DNA from: Aurantiochytrium sp. KH105 | Taxonomy: Eukaryota > Sar > Bigyra > Thraustochytrida > Thraustochytriidae | Direction: 5' to 3' | NCBI GenBank assembly: GCA_003116975.1 | Contig: BGKB01000037.1 | Span: forward strand, 124,001-188,000 | Length of the DNA: 64,000 nucleotides | Shown here: one piece after another, positions 46,241-55,102 of the stretch | Layout: each line of letters opens with the position of its first letter | How positions within the stretch are numbered: position 1 is the stretch's first letter | The notes under the pieces: generated by a model | The model's database searches: none | Told to the model about the DNA's origin: nothing | Seen by the model: the letters and a program-made list of their open reading frames with translations, nothing else | Program-made: the position numbers and the translations under genes

Positions 46241-47875
46241 ATGGCTGCGCGCGAGAAGAAGCAGCGCATTGCCATGATCGGCGGAGGCGTGCAGGGCGTG
46301 GTGTCCGCCAAGGTGTACCAGGAATGCGGCTTTGAAGTCGTGCTGATCGAGCGCCAGGACAAGCTTGGAGGACAGTGGAACGACGCCTATCCAGGCGCGC
46401 GAATCCAGGTGCGATGCCAAATGTATTCCTTTCCCACGTACCAGTGGCCTGAAGAAAGACAAATGGACCACCCGACAGCGGAAGAGGTCTCCGCGTACGT
46501 GAACGAAGCAGCCGCGGCCTTCAAGCTCAACGTACGTCTCGAGAGCGAGGTGCTCAAGATGGAGGAAATCATCGACGCCTCCACGCGCACCAACGTGGGC
46601 TGGAAGGTCACCGTGCAGGACAACAGCGCAGCCGGCGGCGGCCAAAGCTACACGGAGAATTTTGATATCGTGGCGATCGCGACGGGAACGAACGGTCCAG
46701 CGTATAATCGAACACCACAATATCCTGGCGGGGAGACGTTTCGCGGCAAGCTCGCCACGCAGCATGACTCGTACGAGGACTTTGACAACAAGGACGTCGT
46801 CGTTCTCGGCAACGGTCGCGCCGCAATTGACATGGCCGTCATCGCGTGCGAACGGCCAGCCGTGAAGAGTGTAACGCAAATTATTCGCGACAAGCGCTGG
46901 GCCGTTCCTGATACGCTGGGCGGCAAGCCTTTCGAAGAGACGCTGCTGAGTCGCTCTGGTGCCATTATGGTGACTTGCTGGGACTACTCTCTTATGTTGC
47001 AGCGCTTTCTGCACAGATTTCTCTCGGCCGTAATTAATTTTATGTGGGAGACAGTTGTTCCCAACGACATGTTCAACCAGCACCGCAAGGACGCCCGCAG
47101 CGCTCCTGTGGAAGCCAAGCCTGGCCAAGTTGAGGACCTCAGCCGCTGCGAAGTACTCTTGGGCAAGTCCAGAGGGAAAACCTTTCTCAGAGGCATAAAC
47201 AACGGTGTCATCTACCCGAACAACTACATGCGGCACGTGGCGCTCGGCAACATCATTGTCAAGCAAGGTCTAGTCGACGGTCTCACTCCGTCCGGCGTGC
47301 AACTCGAGTCTGGTGAGACTTACGACGCAGACACTGTTCTGGCTTGCTTTGGTGCAGGCAAGATTTACTTTCCAATGCTTCCGCAAAAGTACCGCGAGAT
47401 CATGGAGGCTCACAAACTCGGAGTTCAATTGTACCGGCACACCATCCATCCAGACATTCCAAATGTGGTGTTTCATGGATTCAATGCCGGTTTTATGATG
47501 ATTGTCACGAATGAAATCGCCGCTCTGTGGAACGTCGCACGTCTTTGGGGTGTACTTGAGCTCCCTTCTCGCGAGGAAATGCTCGAGGAGATGGAGAGAA
47601 TCGCTGCTTGGAAAGACGCGAATAACTCGCCTTCGCAACCACATTACTTTGCCATTGGCAGCCGATGCATCTATCTCCTCGACAAGATGATGCATGAGAT
47701 GGGGCTCAATCGGTTTCGCAAAATGCCGAACTTGTATGCCGAGATCTTCACCTCGTACAAGGATCGCGACTACAAAGACGCGCAAGCGGAGTTCTTGCAA
47801 AAGTATGTCTCGCGTAAACCCACTTCGTTGACTGCTGTCACGCCAGCGTCGCCAACCTCCAAGAAGGAGCTCTAA
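46241..47875 (+). CDS. Flavin-containing monooxygenase-like protein, copy 2
   Basis: A tandem paralog of the gene at 43830, same length (544 residues) and same start MAAREKKQRIA and end SKKEL. All FAD, NADPH and FMO-fingerprint motifs are kept (GGGVQG, FRGKLATQHDSY, GNGRAAIDMA). The first 400 bp are almost identical to copy 1; 362 bp (43870-44231 against 46281-46642) matched without a difference until the last base when compared by eye. From residue about 145 on, differences are frequent, for example AYNRTPQYPGGETF against AFNRTPQYPGVEKF and KSRGKTFLRGINNG against KSETESFAKGIRNG. Substrate specificity may therefore differ while cofactor domains are kept alike by conversion. Confidence 0.88.
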   Translation: MAAREKKQRIAMIGGGVQGVVSAKVYQECGFEVVLIERQDKLGGQWNDAYPGARIQVRCQMYSFPTYQWPEERQMDHPTAEEVSAYVNEAAAAFKLNVRLESEVLKMEEIIDASTRTNVGWKVTVQDNSAAGGGQSYTENFDIVAIATGTNGPAYNRTPQYPGGETFRGKLATQHDSYEDFDNKDVVVLGNGRAAIDMAVIACERPAVKSVTQIIRDKRWAVPDTLGGKPFEETLLSRSGAIMVTCWDYSLMLQRFLHRFLSAVINFMWETVVPNDMFNQHRKDARSAPVEAKPGQVEDLSRCEVLLGKSRGKTFLRGINNGVIYPNNYMRHVALGNIIVKQGLVDGLTPSGVQLESGETYDADTVLACFGAGKIYFPMLPQKYREIMEAHKLGVQLYRHTIHPDIPNVVFHGFNAGFMMIVTNEIAALWNVARLWGVLELPSREEMLEEMERIAAWKDANNSPSQPHYFAIGSRCIYLLDKMMHEMGLNRFRKMPNLYAEIFTSYKDRDYKDAQAEFLQKYVSRKPTSLTAVTPASPTSKKEL

Positions 47876-48136
47876 TTCCATCTCTTCTTTAACTTCACAA
47901 TTTTCGCTATCTGCCGTAGTAAAAGCAGTGGGCTAGCAGCAGCAGCAACAGTTCCAGTGCCTATCTTGTCTTGCGGATTCATCCTGCAAAAAAGAAAAAA
48001 AAATATAACCTGCGCAACCCATTTTGTTTTCTCTCCTCGCTCCAGTAGGTGAGTGAGAGGTCAAACAAAATTGGTTGGAGGGCGAGACCACGAGGTCCTG
48101 CGCGTCGGAGGACCGTGGCGGCGAACCAGCGCAACC

Positions 48137-51100
48137 ATGTGGGGTGCAAGCGACGGAGAAGGCTCGCGCCATGCGTACTACCGGCGCACGCGACGCGGTC
48201 GTGTGCAACACGTAGTTCGGGAGCGTTATCTGCGCGATGATGTGGGCTTCGGGACCCTTGCTGGCCGTGGCGACCTGCGCGACGAGGATGCTCTGCGCGA
48301 AGTCCTCAACGACGAGCACCGAGACAAAAAAACCAACATGCGGCAGCTACTCGTCCTCGACACCAACGTTGTGCTCCATCAGATGGACCTGCTCGAGGTC
48401 GAGGACTGCGCGCCCCTGCAGAACGCAGTGCTCCTTGAGACCGTCCTTCAGGAGACGAAAAAGAACAATCTCAGCGTCTACAACCGGCTCGCGCTTCTTC
48501 TCAGAGACGACAAGCGCTGCTTTGTTGCCTTTGCCAATGAACATCATCGAGAAACGTGGCGAGACCAAATGCCAGGCGAGACGCCCAATGACTACAATGA
48601 CCGCCTCATTCGTGAGGCCACAGCATGGTTCAAGCAACTCGTCGAGGGGGAGGGAATTGCTCGCGTCGTGCTCGTAACGAATGACCGAAAAAATCGCGAC
48701 TTGGCTCTCAAGGCCGGTCTCCACGCCGTTACGATTCACGCGTACGTCAAGTCTGTGCAAGCCTCGCATCCCGGTCTCGTGGAACTTCTCGCCGGCAAGG
48801 AGAATGATGGTGCCTCGGACGCCGAAACCGACGGCATGAGCACAGTCTCTGGTGCCAAGGCAGCACGCTTTGCAGCGCATCTTTCCGAGCCCGAGATCCA
48901 TCGCCGTCTCAAGGCTGGAACCGTCGTGCAGGGGACCTTTCGATCGAGTCCATACGCTCGCGATGAAGCGACCATTATGGCATACACTGCAGACGGTCAA
49001 GCCCAGAAGATTACCATCAAGGGCCATGCACACATGAATCGTGCGGTCGAGGGCGATCGCGTGGCGGTGGTTCGCCTCTCCGCGAACGAGGCGCTGGAGA
49101 GTGCCACGGATGCTGACGACGGCGAGCAGAACACGACCGAAGACGAGGGCGAGAGCGCCCGCGCTGGTCTGGCAGATGAAGTCGCCGAGGAACCCGGCGA
49201 AGCCAGCATGGTAGGTACTAAACTTCCCAGCAAAGCTCGTCAGGCATCGAGTGGCGGTGACGCCGGGCCCGCCTATGGCAAGGTCGTGGGCATCATCAAG
49301 CGCAACTGGCGCCAATATTGTGGTTCAGTTGACGAACGCGACGCGACTCGTGTCATCAAAGGAGAGCACGTGCTTGTCGTTCCAGTGGATGCCAAACTCC
49401 CCAAGATTCGTATTCGTACTCGCCAGCTTGATGCCATCAAGGATAAGCGCATTCTCGTCAGCATTGACTCGTGGGACCGCTACTCGGCCTTTCCAGATGG
49501 CCATTTTGTAAAGGTTATTGGCACCATTGGGGATCGCGAGACGGAAACGGCAGTCCTTTTGCACGAGCACGACATTCCCACGCTCGAGTTCTCGCGCAAG
49601 GTCATGAAGTGTCTCCCGCGCGAGGGCGCGGCTTGGAAGGTAACTCCTGAAAATTCGCAGGGCCGCGTAGACCTTCGGCACTTGCCGGTGTGCAGCATTG
49701 ATCCGCCAGGCTGCAAAGACATTGATGATGCCTTGCACGTCCGCCGCTTGGAGAATGGCAACCTCGAAGTCGGTGTCCACATTGCCGACGTGACGCACTT
49801 TGTGCGCCACGATTCAGAGATTGACAAGGAGGCTGCCAACCGCGGCACGTCTACATATCTCGTGGAGCGCCGGCTCGACATGCTTCCGGGGCTGCTCACT
49901 ACGGACATTTGTTCTCTGCGAGGCGGCGTCGATCGCTTTGCGTTCTCAGTCATTTGGGAGTTCACGCCTCCTCACGACCCCGCAGATGAGCCCGCAAAGA
50001 AGAAACGCAAGGTTGGTGATGGCGGTGACGCGACGAAAAAGTCCAAGTCCAAAAAGACCAAATCTAAGAGTGGTGATAATGGGGGAACGGAAGACATGGA
50101 CCTTTCAGGTCCCGGCGAGGTAGAAGATGGCCGTGGACTGCGACAGGTGTCTGTTCGTTTCTGCAAGAGCATCATTCACTCCAAGGCAGCCTTGAGCTAC
50201 GGCGAGGCGCAAGCATGGCTTGACGACCCTTCAGCCGTGGGCGATTTGCCCGAAAACGTCCGCATGCTCAACCGTATTGCACGCGTGCTGCGTCAGAGAC
50301 GTATTGACGCTGGCGCGTTGAGTTTGGCTTCGCAAGAAGTGCGGTTCAAGCTCGACAATGATTCGCACGACCCTACGGATGTCGAAATGTACCAGCAAAA
50401 GGAGGCAAATTCCCTGGTCGAGGAATTTATGCTGCTTGCGAATATCACTGTGGCCAAACGAATCGTTGAGCGGTACCCGCGCTGCTCCATGCTGCGTCGT
50501 CATCCAGCCCCTGCCAAGGAGATGTTTGATGAACTCTTGCGAGCGGCCAAAATTCATGGGGTGGATCTCAAGGTGGACTCTTCAAAGAACCTCGCGGATT
50601 CTCTGGACGCCGCGGTGCGTCCGGGTAAGCCGTTTTTCAACAAGCTCTTTCGCATTCTTACGACGCGTTGCATGATGCAAGCAGTGTACTTTATTTCGGG
50701 CGACTTTGCGCCGCCAGAGTACAGGCACTATGGCCTTGCGTCGCCAATCTACACACACTTTACCTCTCCCATTCGTCGTTATGCCGATGTGGTGGTGCAT
50801 CGTCTACTTGCTGCAGCAGAGGACATCGACCCTCTGCCTGTCCCGTACGAGTCAAAGGATTCTATGAAGGAGCTCTGCGACAACTTGAACAAGCGGCACC
50901 ACAACGCCCAGTTGGCCGGTCGCGCCTCGATTGCACTTCACACGGTCGTCTTCTTCCGTGGCCGTACTACGACTGCAACGGCCATGGTATCCCGCGTACG
51001 CGAGCGCGGCATTGTCGTCGTGGTTCCCGAGTATGGTATTGAAGGCAAGATTGCCTTTGCCAAGTCGGACGCCGAGGCGAAGCAAGCCTTTGACTTTGAC

Positions 51101-51286
51101 GCCGATCAGATGCTCACTCGCCACAAAGCGACGGGCCACACGATTCAAGTTTTTGATGAGGTCAAGGTGAAACTTTATGTGCATCGCTCGGCAGCGTACC
51201 GAGAATCGCTCATTGTCACGTTGGTCAAGCCGGGCATCCCCTGCCTTGAGCCCGGGAACAACAAGGCGGAAGACTCCACCGCATAG
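48137..51286 (+). CDS. DIS3: Exosome catalytic subunit DIS3/RRP44
   Basis: The start is ATG 48137 (MWGASDGEG); upstream the frame has only GTG. The product is about 1049 residues. Order: an N-terminal segment RVQHVVRERYLRDDVGFG; a PIN endonuclease domain from LLVLDTNVVLHQ (residue about 70), with VTNDRKNRD keeping the acidic site; cold-shock domains; the RNB exonuclease with PPGCKDIDDALHV (about 523), whose Asp cluster binds magnesium; and a C-terminal S1 domain. DIS3 gives the RNA exosome its 3'-5' exonuclease and endonuclease activities. Two oddities: the Cys residues of the animal and yeast CR3 motif before the PIN domain are absent, and the RNB domain carries a Lys-rich insertion (residues about 616-650) beginning AKKKRKVGDGG, an SV40-like nuclear signal. 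It converges with CDK5RAP3. Confidence 0.95.
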   Translation: MWGASDGEGSRHAYYRRTRRGRVQHVVRERYLRDDVGFGTLAGRGDLRDEDALREVLNDEHRDKKTNMRQLLVLDTNVVLHQMDLLEVEDCAPLQNAVLLETVLQETKKNNLSVYNRLALLLRDDKRCFVAFANEHHRETWRDQMPGETPNDYNDRLIREATAWFKQLVEGEGIARVVLVTNDRKNRDLALKAGLHAVTIHAYVKSVQASHPGLVELLAGKENDGASDAETDGMSTVSGAKAARFAAHLSEPEIHRRLKAGTVVQGTFRSSPYARDEATIMAYTADGQAQKITIKGHAHMNRAVEGDRVAVVRLSANEALESATDADDGEQNTTEDEGESARAGLADEVAEEPGEASMVGTKLPSKARQASSGGDAGPAYGKVVGIIKRNWRQYCGSVDERDATRVIKGEHVLVVPVDAKLPKIRIRTRQLDAIKDKRILVSIDSWDRYSAFPDGHFVKVIGTIGDRETETAVLLHEHDIPTLEFSRKVMKCLPREGAAWKVTPENSQGRVDLRHLPVCSIDPPGCKDIDDALHVRRLENGNLEVGVHIADVTHFVRHDSEIDKEAANRGTSTYLVERRLDMLPGLLTTDICSLRGGVDRFAFSVIWEFTPPHDPADEPAKKKRKVGDGGDATKKSKSKKTKSKSGDNGGTEDMDLSGPGEVEDGRGLRQVSVRFCKSIIHSKAALSYGEAQAWLDDPSAVGDLPENVRMLNRIARVLRQRRIDAGALSLASQEVRFKLDNDSHDPTDVEMYQQKEANSLVEEFMLLANITVAKRIVERYPRCSMLRRHPAPAKEMFDELLRAAKIHGVDLKVDSSKNLADSLDAAVRPGKPFFNKLFRILTTRCMMQAVYFISGDFAPPEYRHYGLASPIYTHFTSPIRRYADVVVHRLLAAAEDIDPLPVPYESKDSMKELCDNLNKRHHNAQLAGRASIALHTVVFFRGRTTTATAMVSRVRERGIVVVVPEYGIEGKIAFAKSDAEAKQAFDFDADQMLTRHKATGHTIQVFDEVKVKLYVHRSAAYRESLIVTLVKPGIPCLEPGNNKAEDSTA

Positions 51287-51373
51287 GTCTTCTTCCGCTG
51301 CGAGCCGCACCATGTGATGCGCCTTGATGGCAAAAGGACTGAGAGTAAAAATAAGATAGATGCCTCATTTGAT

Positions 51374-52999
51374 TTACAAAAATTTCGCAATGCCGCTAAT
51401 AGCAAAGGGTTTGCCATCAAATACTTCTTGCAAGGCGTCCTCCATGTCGGCCTTGAGGACACGAACACGCCCTTCGAGCGCCCCTCGCATTGGTATGAGC
51501 CGTCTTTTGTCGGCCTCGAGCTGCGTCCGCTTGGCGGAGAGACGATTGGCGCTGTTGCGCGACTTGACCTCGCGCGAGCGTAGCTGCTCAAGCTCCACAA
51601 GCATACGTTGAAAGCACGCTCCGCCCTGGCAAATTGTAGTGAGTTCGGCAAGCTGCTTGTCATGGAAGAGCTTTTCCGCGTTCGAGACGGCCTTAAGAAA
51701 CCTTGTGACATCGGCGCGTGATCGTGCGGTTGCGGCCCCGACATCGAGCCAGGCCATTGCAGCAGCATCGGCACTTGGAGCATCAATTTCAGCAAGACGT
51801 TGGCGCAGAAAAGCGCGGAGCACAAGAAGATCTTGCAGCACTGCTTCGCGAGCCTCAGGAGACGTCAAATCTCCATCAGGGACCACGCGGGCGGCAGCTT
51901 TTAGTGCAGCGTCACCATCCGGGGAGCCATTATTTGCAAGGTCTGCGTGGACGTTGAGGATGTCATCCTCGAGATCAATATCCCAATCAATCTCGTCAGC
52001 TTCTGAAGCCACACCAGACAATTCGGCAAGCTGCGTTGCACGATTTGCGTCTCCTTCAACAAGAGCGCCACTGCGCGGGGTTTGTGCGGGCACATCGGAC
52101 ACCTCACCCATATCTTCGCTTAATCGGTTTTGTGCGCAGAGGGATTCACGTCGCGCATCGCGAAGTGCTGATAGGGCAACTACTGTGCCACCAATCTCTG
52201 CCGCGCCTTGTGATTCTCTGAATTGGTCGAAATACTCGAGTGCATCACCCACGTCAACACTACGCACCGCTTCCCTTAATGCATTAAGCTTTTCGGGCAG
52301 ACGCTGTACCGCGCGATGTTGGAGCTCCCCGGCAAGGTCGCCCCCAAGGATGCCAAGCTCATCACAGCGTTCTTGAAAAGCGCGATGATGGGTCTTGATA
52401 TTACGTTCACAGACGAGGATCTTGCGCTGCGCGGCAGCGGCCTCGCGATCCTTTTTGGCTATTTGACTGAGCACAAACGAAAGCTCAAACTGCACGTGAC
52501 GCTCCAGCAGACGCGCGCCCTGGACGAGATGGATGCGGTCGGCGCGAAAGTCCTCAATGACTTGTCGAAGCGCTTCGAGACTTGGGTCACAATACGCGCG
52601 ACTAAAAAACCGCTTGGCCGCCCGATCCTCTGAAAGTCGCGCAAGAGTCATGTGCAGCGCGCGCTCACAGTCAAAGACGGTAAGCTCGGTCTTGATGTCG
52701 GCGTTCGTGTCGAGCCCGAGCTCGCGTTCCAGGCCGCCGCCCAGGTCGCTCTCTGGCGAGAAGGCGTCGTGCGGCAGTCCCTCGAGCGCCTTTTGCGCCC
52801 TTTTACGTAGCTCCTCAATGCGCGGCCTGCACGCCGCCGCGGCGAGGTCCGCGACGCCGCCGCTGCGCAGGAGTTCCTCCACGCGGTCGACCGGGATGCG
52901 GGTCGGGGCCAGGCTCTGCCCATGGTCTCCCGCGTCGCCCGCGCCGCGGCCGCCGCCCAGGCCGACCACCTCTCTCACGCGCGCCAGCGCGGCGAGCAT
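51374..52999 (-). CDS. CDK5RAP3: CDK5RAP3 / C53 homolog (UFMylation adaptor, ER-phagy factor)
   Basis: The 541-residue protein starts at ATG 52999. It follows the CDK5RAP3 family from end to end: IPVDRVEELL near residue 36, a central LLERHVQFELSFVLSQIAKK helix (animal LLVRNVNYEIP..KKQIAK), CDELGILGGDLAGEL (animal CKQYGITGENVRGEL), then a disordered acidic loop with EIDWDIDLEDDI near 335, and a C-terminal coiled coil ending near GKPFAISG (animal GRPVNLMG). The IDWDI sequence matches the shuffled UFM1/ATG8-interacting motifs (IDWG/IDWD) that let C53 work with UFL1-DDRGK1 in ribosome UFMylation and ER-phagy. Animal and plant proteins have several such motifs; only one clear copy is seen here. 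Confidence 0.9.
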   Translation of the reverse strand: MLAALARVREVVGLGGGRGAGDAGDHGQSLAPTRIPVDRVEELLRSGGVADLAAAACRPRIEELRKRAQKALEGLPHDAFSPESDLGGGLERELGLDTNADIKTELTVFDCERALHMTLARLSEDRAAKRFFSRAYCDPSLEALRQVIEDFRADRIHLVQGARLLERHVQFELSFVLSQIAKKDREAAAAQRKILVCERNIKTHHRAFQERCDELGILGGDLAGELQHRAVQRLPEKLNALREAVRSVDVGDALEYFDQFRESQGAAEIGGTVVALSALRDARRESLCAQNRLSEDMGEVSDVPAQTPRSGALVEGDANRATQLAELSGVASEADEIDWDIDLEDDILNVHADLANNGSPDGDAALKAAARVVPDGDLTSPEAREAVLQDLLVLRAFLRQRLAEIDAPSADAAAMAWLDVGAATARSRADVTRFLKAVSNAEKLFHDKQLAELTTICQGGACFQRMLVELEQLRSREVKSRNSANRLSAKRTQLEADKRRLIPMRGALEGRVRVLKADMEDALQEVFDGKPFAISGIAKFL

Positions 53000-53520
53000 T
53001 CTCCCTGCGTCGCGCCCCGGGCTCGCGCGCGCGCGCCGCGGCCGGCCGCGACGTCTCTCCCGCGAGGCGAGATTGCCGCGCGCGCGGCGCAGAGCGATCC
53101 ACCGATCGCCGGATTGATCGACAGAAGTGAGGTAACAATTGACGAGAAGAGAACGAACGAGCCCCTAGGAGTGATAAGAGTGAGGAGCTGAGCCGAGTCG
53201 AGAGCCTCGGGAGGGAGAGAGATCTTCGGCCAGCTGCAGCTGAGCTCTCCGCGCCAACAGTGGGCCTTTGCACGTCGAACGACATGCTTAAGGAGGGCCT
53301 CCAGGCTCACTTGATCTGCGCGCGCAGCAGAGAGCCGGAATTTGGTTCTGGCGCCCGCCGGTCGGCCAGCCAGAGAGAGAGAGCATCGCACGTCAGCCTT
53401 CAGCACGGAAGATACCGCCGAGGCATGCCTTTTCTCCGATCGACCTTGCCGCATCGATGTTAGTTCTCGATACTTGCTTTCCTCTACTTCGGCCTCCATC
53501 ATTCTCATAATGTAAGTCCG
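53000..53520. promoter_or_regulatory. Intergenic region upstream of CDK5RAP3
   Basis: This 521-bp gap separates the 3' end of the ankyrin gene from the start of CDK5RAP3, both on the minus strand. It is GC-rich near the CDK5RAP3 start. No gene or long repeat is visible. Confidence 0.35.
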
Positions 53521-54471
53521 TCAAGGTCGAGCAGCGTACATGAAGAAGGATGCACCGCGCAGGGATGATACAACGCCGCGGTGACCGCCTCGAGCCGCGA
53601 GCTCCAGCGGCGTGCAGCCTGTAAGTACGTCGGATCGTGTCACGAGGTCGCGAAGCGCTGCGGGATCACGAAGATTGTGCACAATGTGTTCAATGATCAT
53701 GTCGACGAGAGCAAGGTCGCCCATTTCGGCGGCCCAATGCAAAGCCGTACGTCCTGTTCCAGGGTCTACGGCCACACAACTTGCGCCTGCCAAAAGAAGT
53801 CGGGAGACAGTTGTCGCGTCTGTACAGAGCAAAAGAGCAGGGCGCCCCGCGCGATCAAGAATGTCGGGATCCGCGGCAATATTTTTGCTGAGCAGCAGGT
53901 CCACAATGAGTGTTTGCGAATTGCGTGCCGCGCCAAAGAGAGCTGTCCAACCCCGAATGTTGTCTCGTAGATTGACGTGACGTGACGAGGCAGCGGGACC
54001 CGTGAGCAGAAATTTACATACCTTGAGGTGACCCCACCAGGCCGCGAGCATGAGACACGTACATCCACTTGCGTCAGGCTTGCAAGGGTCGAGGCCACGA
54101 GCGATGAGAAAGCGAATGGCCTCAAAGTGACCGCGCTTGCAAGCCCAGTGCAGCGCATTTCGGCCCGTTGTCTGGTCAATTTGGCGCAGGTCTGCTCCGA
54201 GCTCGAGTAGCCGCGTCAGGGTTTCCGTGCCTCCGGCTTGCGCTGCGAGAATGAATGGACTTGCCCGTGCGCGCGCGGACTTGCGCACAATGTCTTTGCG
54301 CCCGCACTCGACGTCGACGCCATCCCGTTTCACAAGTTGCGTTGCCAAGTTGTGCCAATTTGCCTTGCATGCGCAACGGAGCTCGTTTTCCCCATCCTCG
54401 CGTCGCTTGAAAACGCGCTTCGAGGTTTTGGGCTTCGGTCGGGCCGTTTGTGTTGGGGCCAGCACCGTCAT
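53521..54471 (-). CDS. Ankyrin-repeat protein
   Basis: The first ATG is 54471 (MTVLAPTQ), giving about 316 residues; the frame upstream begins at TTG. After a basic N-terminal tail (KRVFKRRED) there are about seven ankyrin repeats, recognisable by ALHWACKRGHFEAIRFLIARG, CLMLAAWWGHLKVCKFLL, ALHWAAEMGDLALVDMIIEH and PLELAARGGHRGVVSSL. A GTATGT within the gene looks like a donor, but the uninterrupted repeat periodicity argues against an intron there. Ankyrin repeats mediate protein binding; no enzymatic domain is attached, so the role is unknown. Confidence 0.85.
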   Translation of the reverse strand: MTVLAPTQTARPKPKTSKRVFKRREDGENELRCACKANWHNLATQLVKRDGVDVECGRKDIVRKSARARASPFILAAQAGGTETLTRLLELGADLRQIDQTTGRNALHWACKRGHFEAIRFLIARGLDPCKPDASGCTCLMLAAWWGHLKVCKFLLTGPAASSRHVNLRDNIRGWTALFGAARNSQTLIVDLLLSKNIAADPDILDRAGRPALLLCTDATTVSRLLLAGASCVAVDPGTGRTALHWAAEMGDLALVDMIIEHIVHNLRDPAALRDLVTRSDVLTGCTPLELAARGGHRGVVSSLRGASFFMYAARP

Positions 54472-55102
54472 GATAGACGACGCGCGCCTTCCTGAATCGA
54501 CAACCAGCGGCGCGCTCAAGATAAGAAAAAGACAATGCTCGTCGAACGACGCCTCCTCGTGCGCGCGTCTTGATGCCTCCCGCGCTCGCCAACTCTACCA
54601 GCACCGTCCGTTCCCCCTGACGAGCTCTCAGCGTATGCTCTTTGAACGATGCGCTCCTTCATATCCGTTGAGGAGACCTGTAGTATGAGTAGTCGCCGAG
54701 TCACGGTGGCAATTTGTCTCCATCACTGGGCGCTCTTTTGCCCGAGGTTAGGTGAAGGTGAAAACGAAACGAAGTCTGCTTACCGCTGTCTGATTTTCAT
54801 GTCGGGCGCTGGCACTTGCTAAGGTTAGCAAGGAAGCGCGCTGGTTTGATTAAGCGTGCACGACTTTTGGTATTGTTCTTGCTTTCATTGCCGCACAGCG
54901 AGCAAGTAAGTCCCTTGTCGCAAGCCTTGAGACAAGAGGGGAAAAGGAGGAACGAGGGAGACGCTAAGAATACTAGACCGGATCGCGAAACAAAGCATCA
55001 ACGGGCAAGCTCATTTTCCAGTGCTGGAGCTAGCGCGTTCGATTGATTCTTTGCTTGCCTGAGACGAAGTACACTCGGGCGCGAGCAAGCACGCAGGCAA
55101 GG
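54472..55102. promoter_or_regulatory. Divergent promoter region between the ankyrin and EF-hand genes
   Basis: This 631-bp gap of moderate GC content holds no recognisable RNA gene. Near the EF-hand gene the leader contains GAGCAAGCACGCAGGCAAGG, again the GCAAG-type wording seen before several starts here. Confidence 0.35.

Noticed and set aside
54001-54025. GTATGT donor-like site inside the ankyrin gene
   Set aside because: Reading through keeps the ankyrin repeat register intact, so an intron here is not needed.
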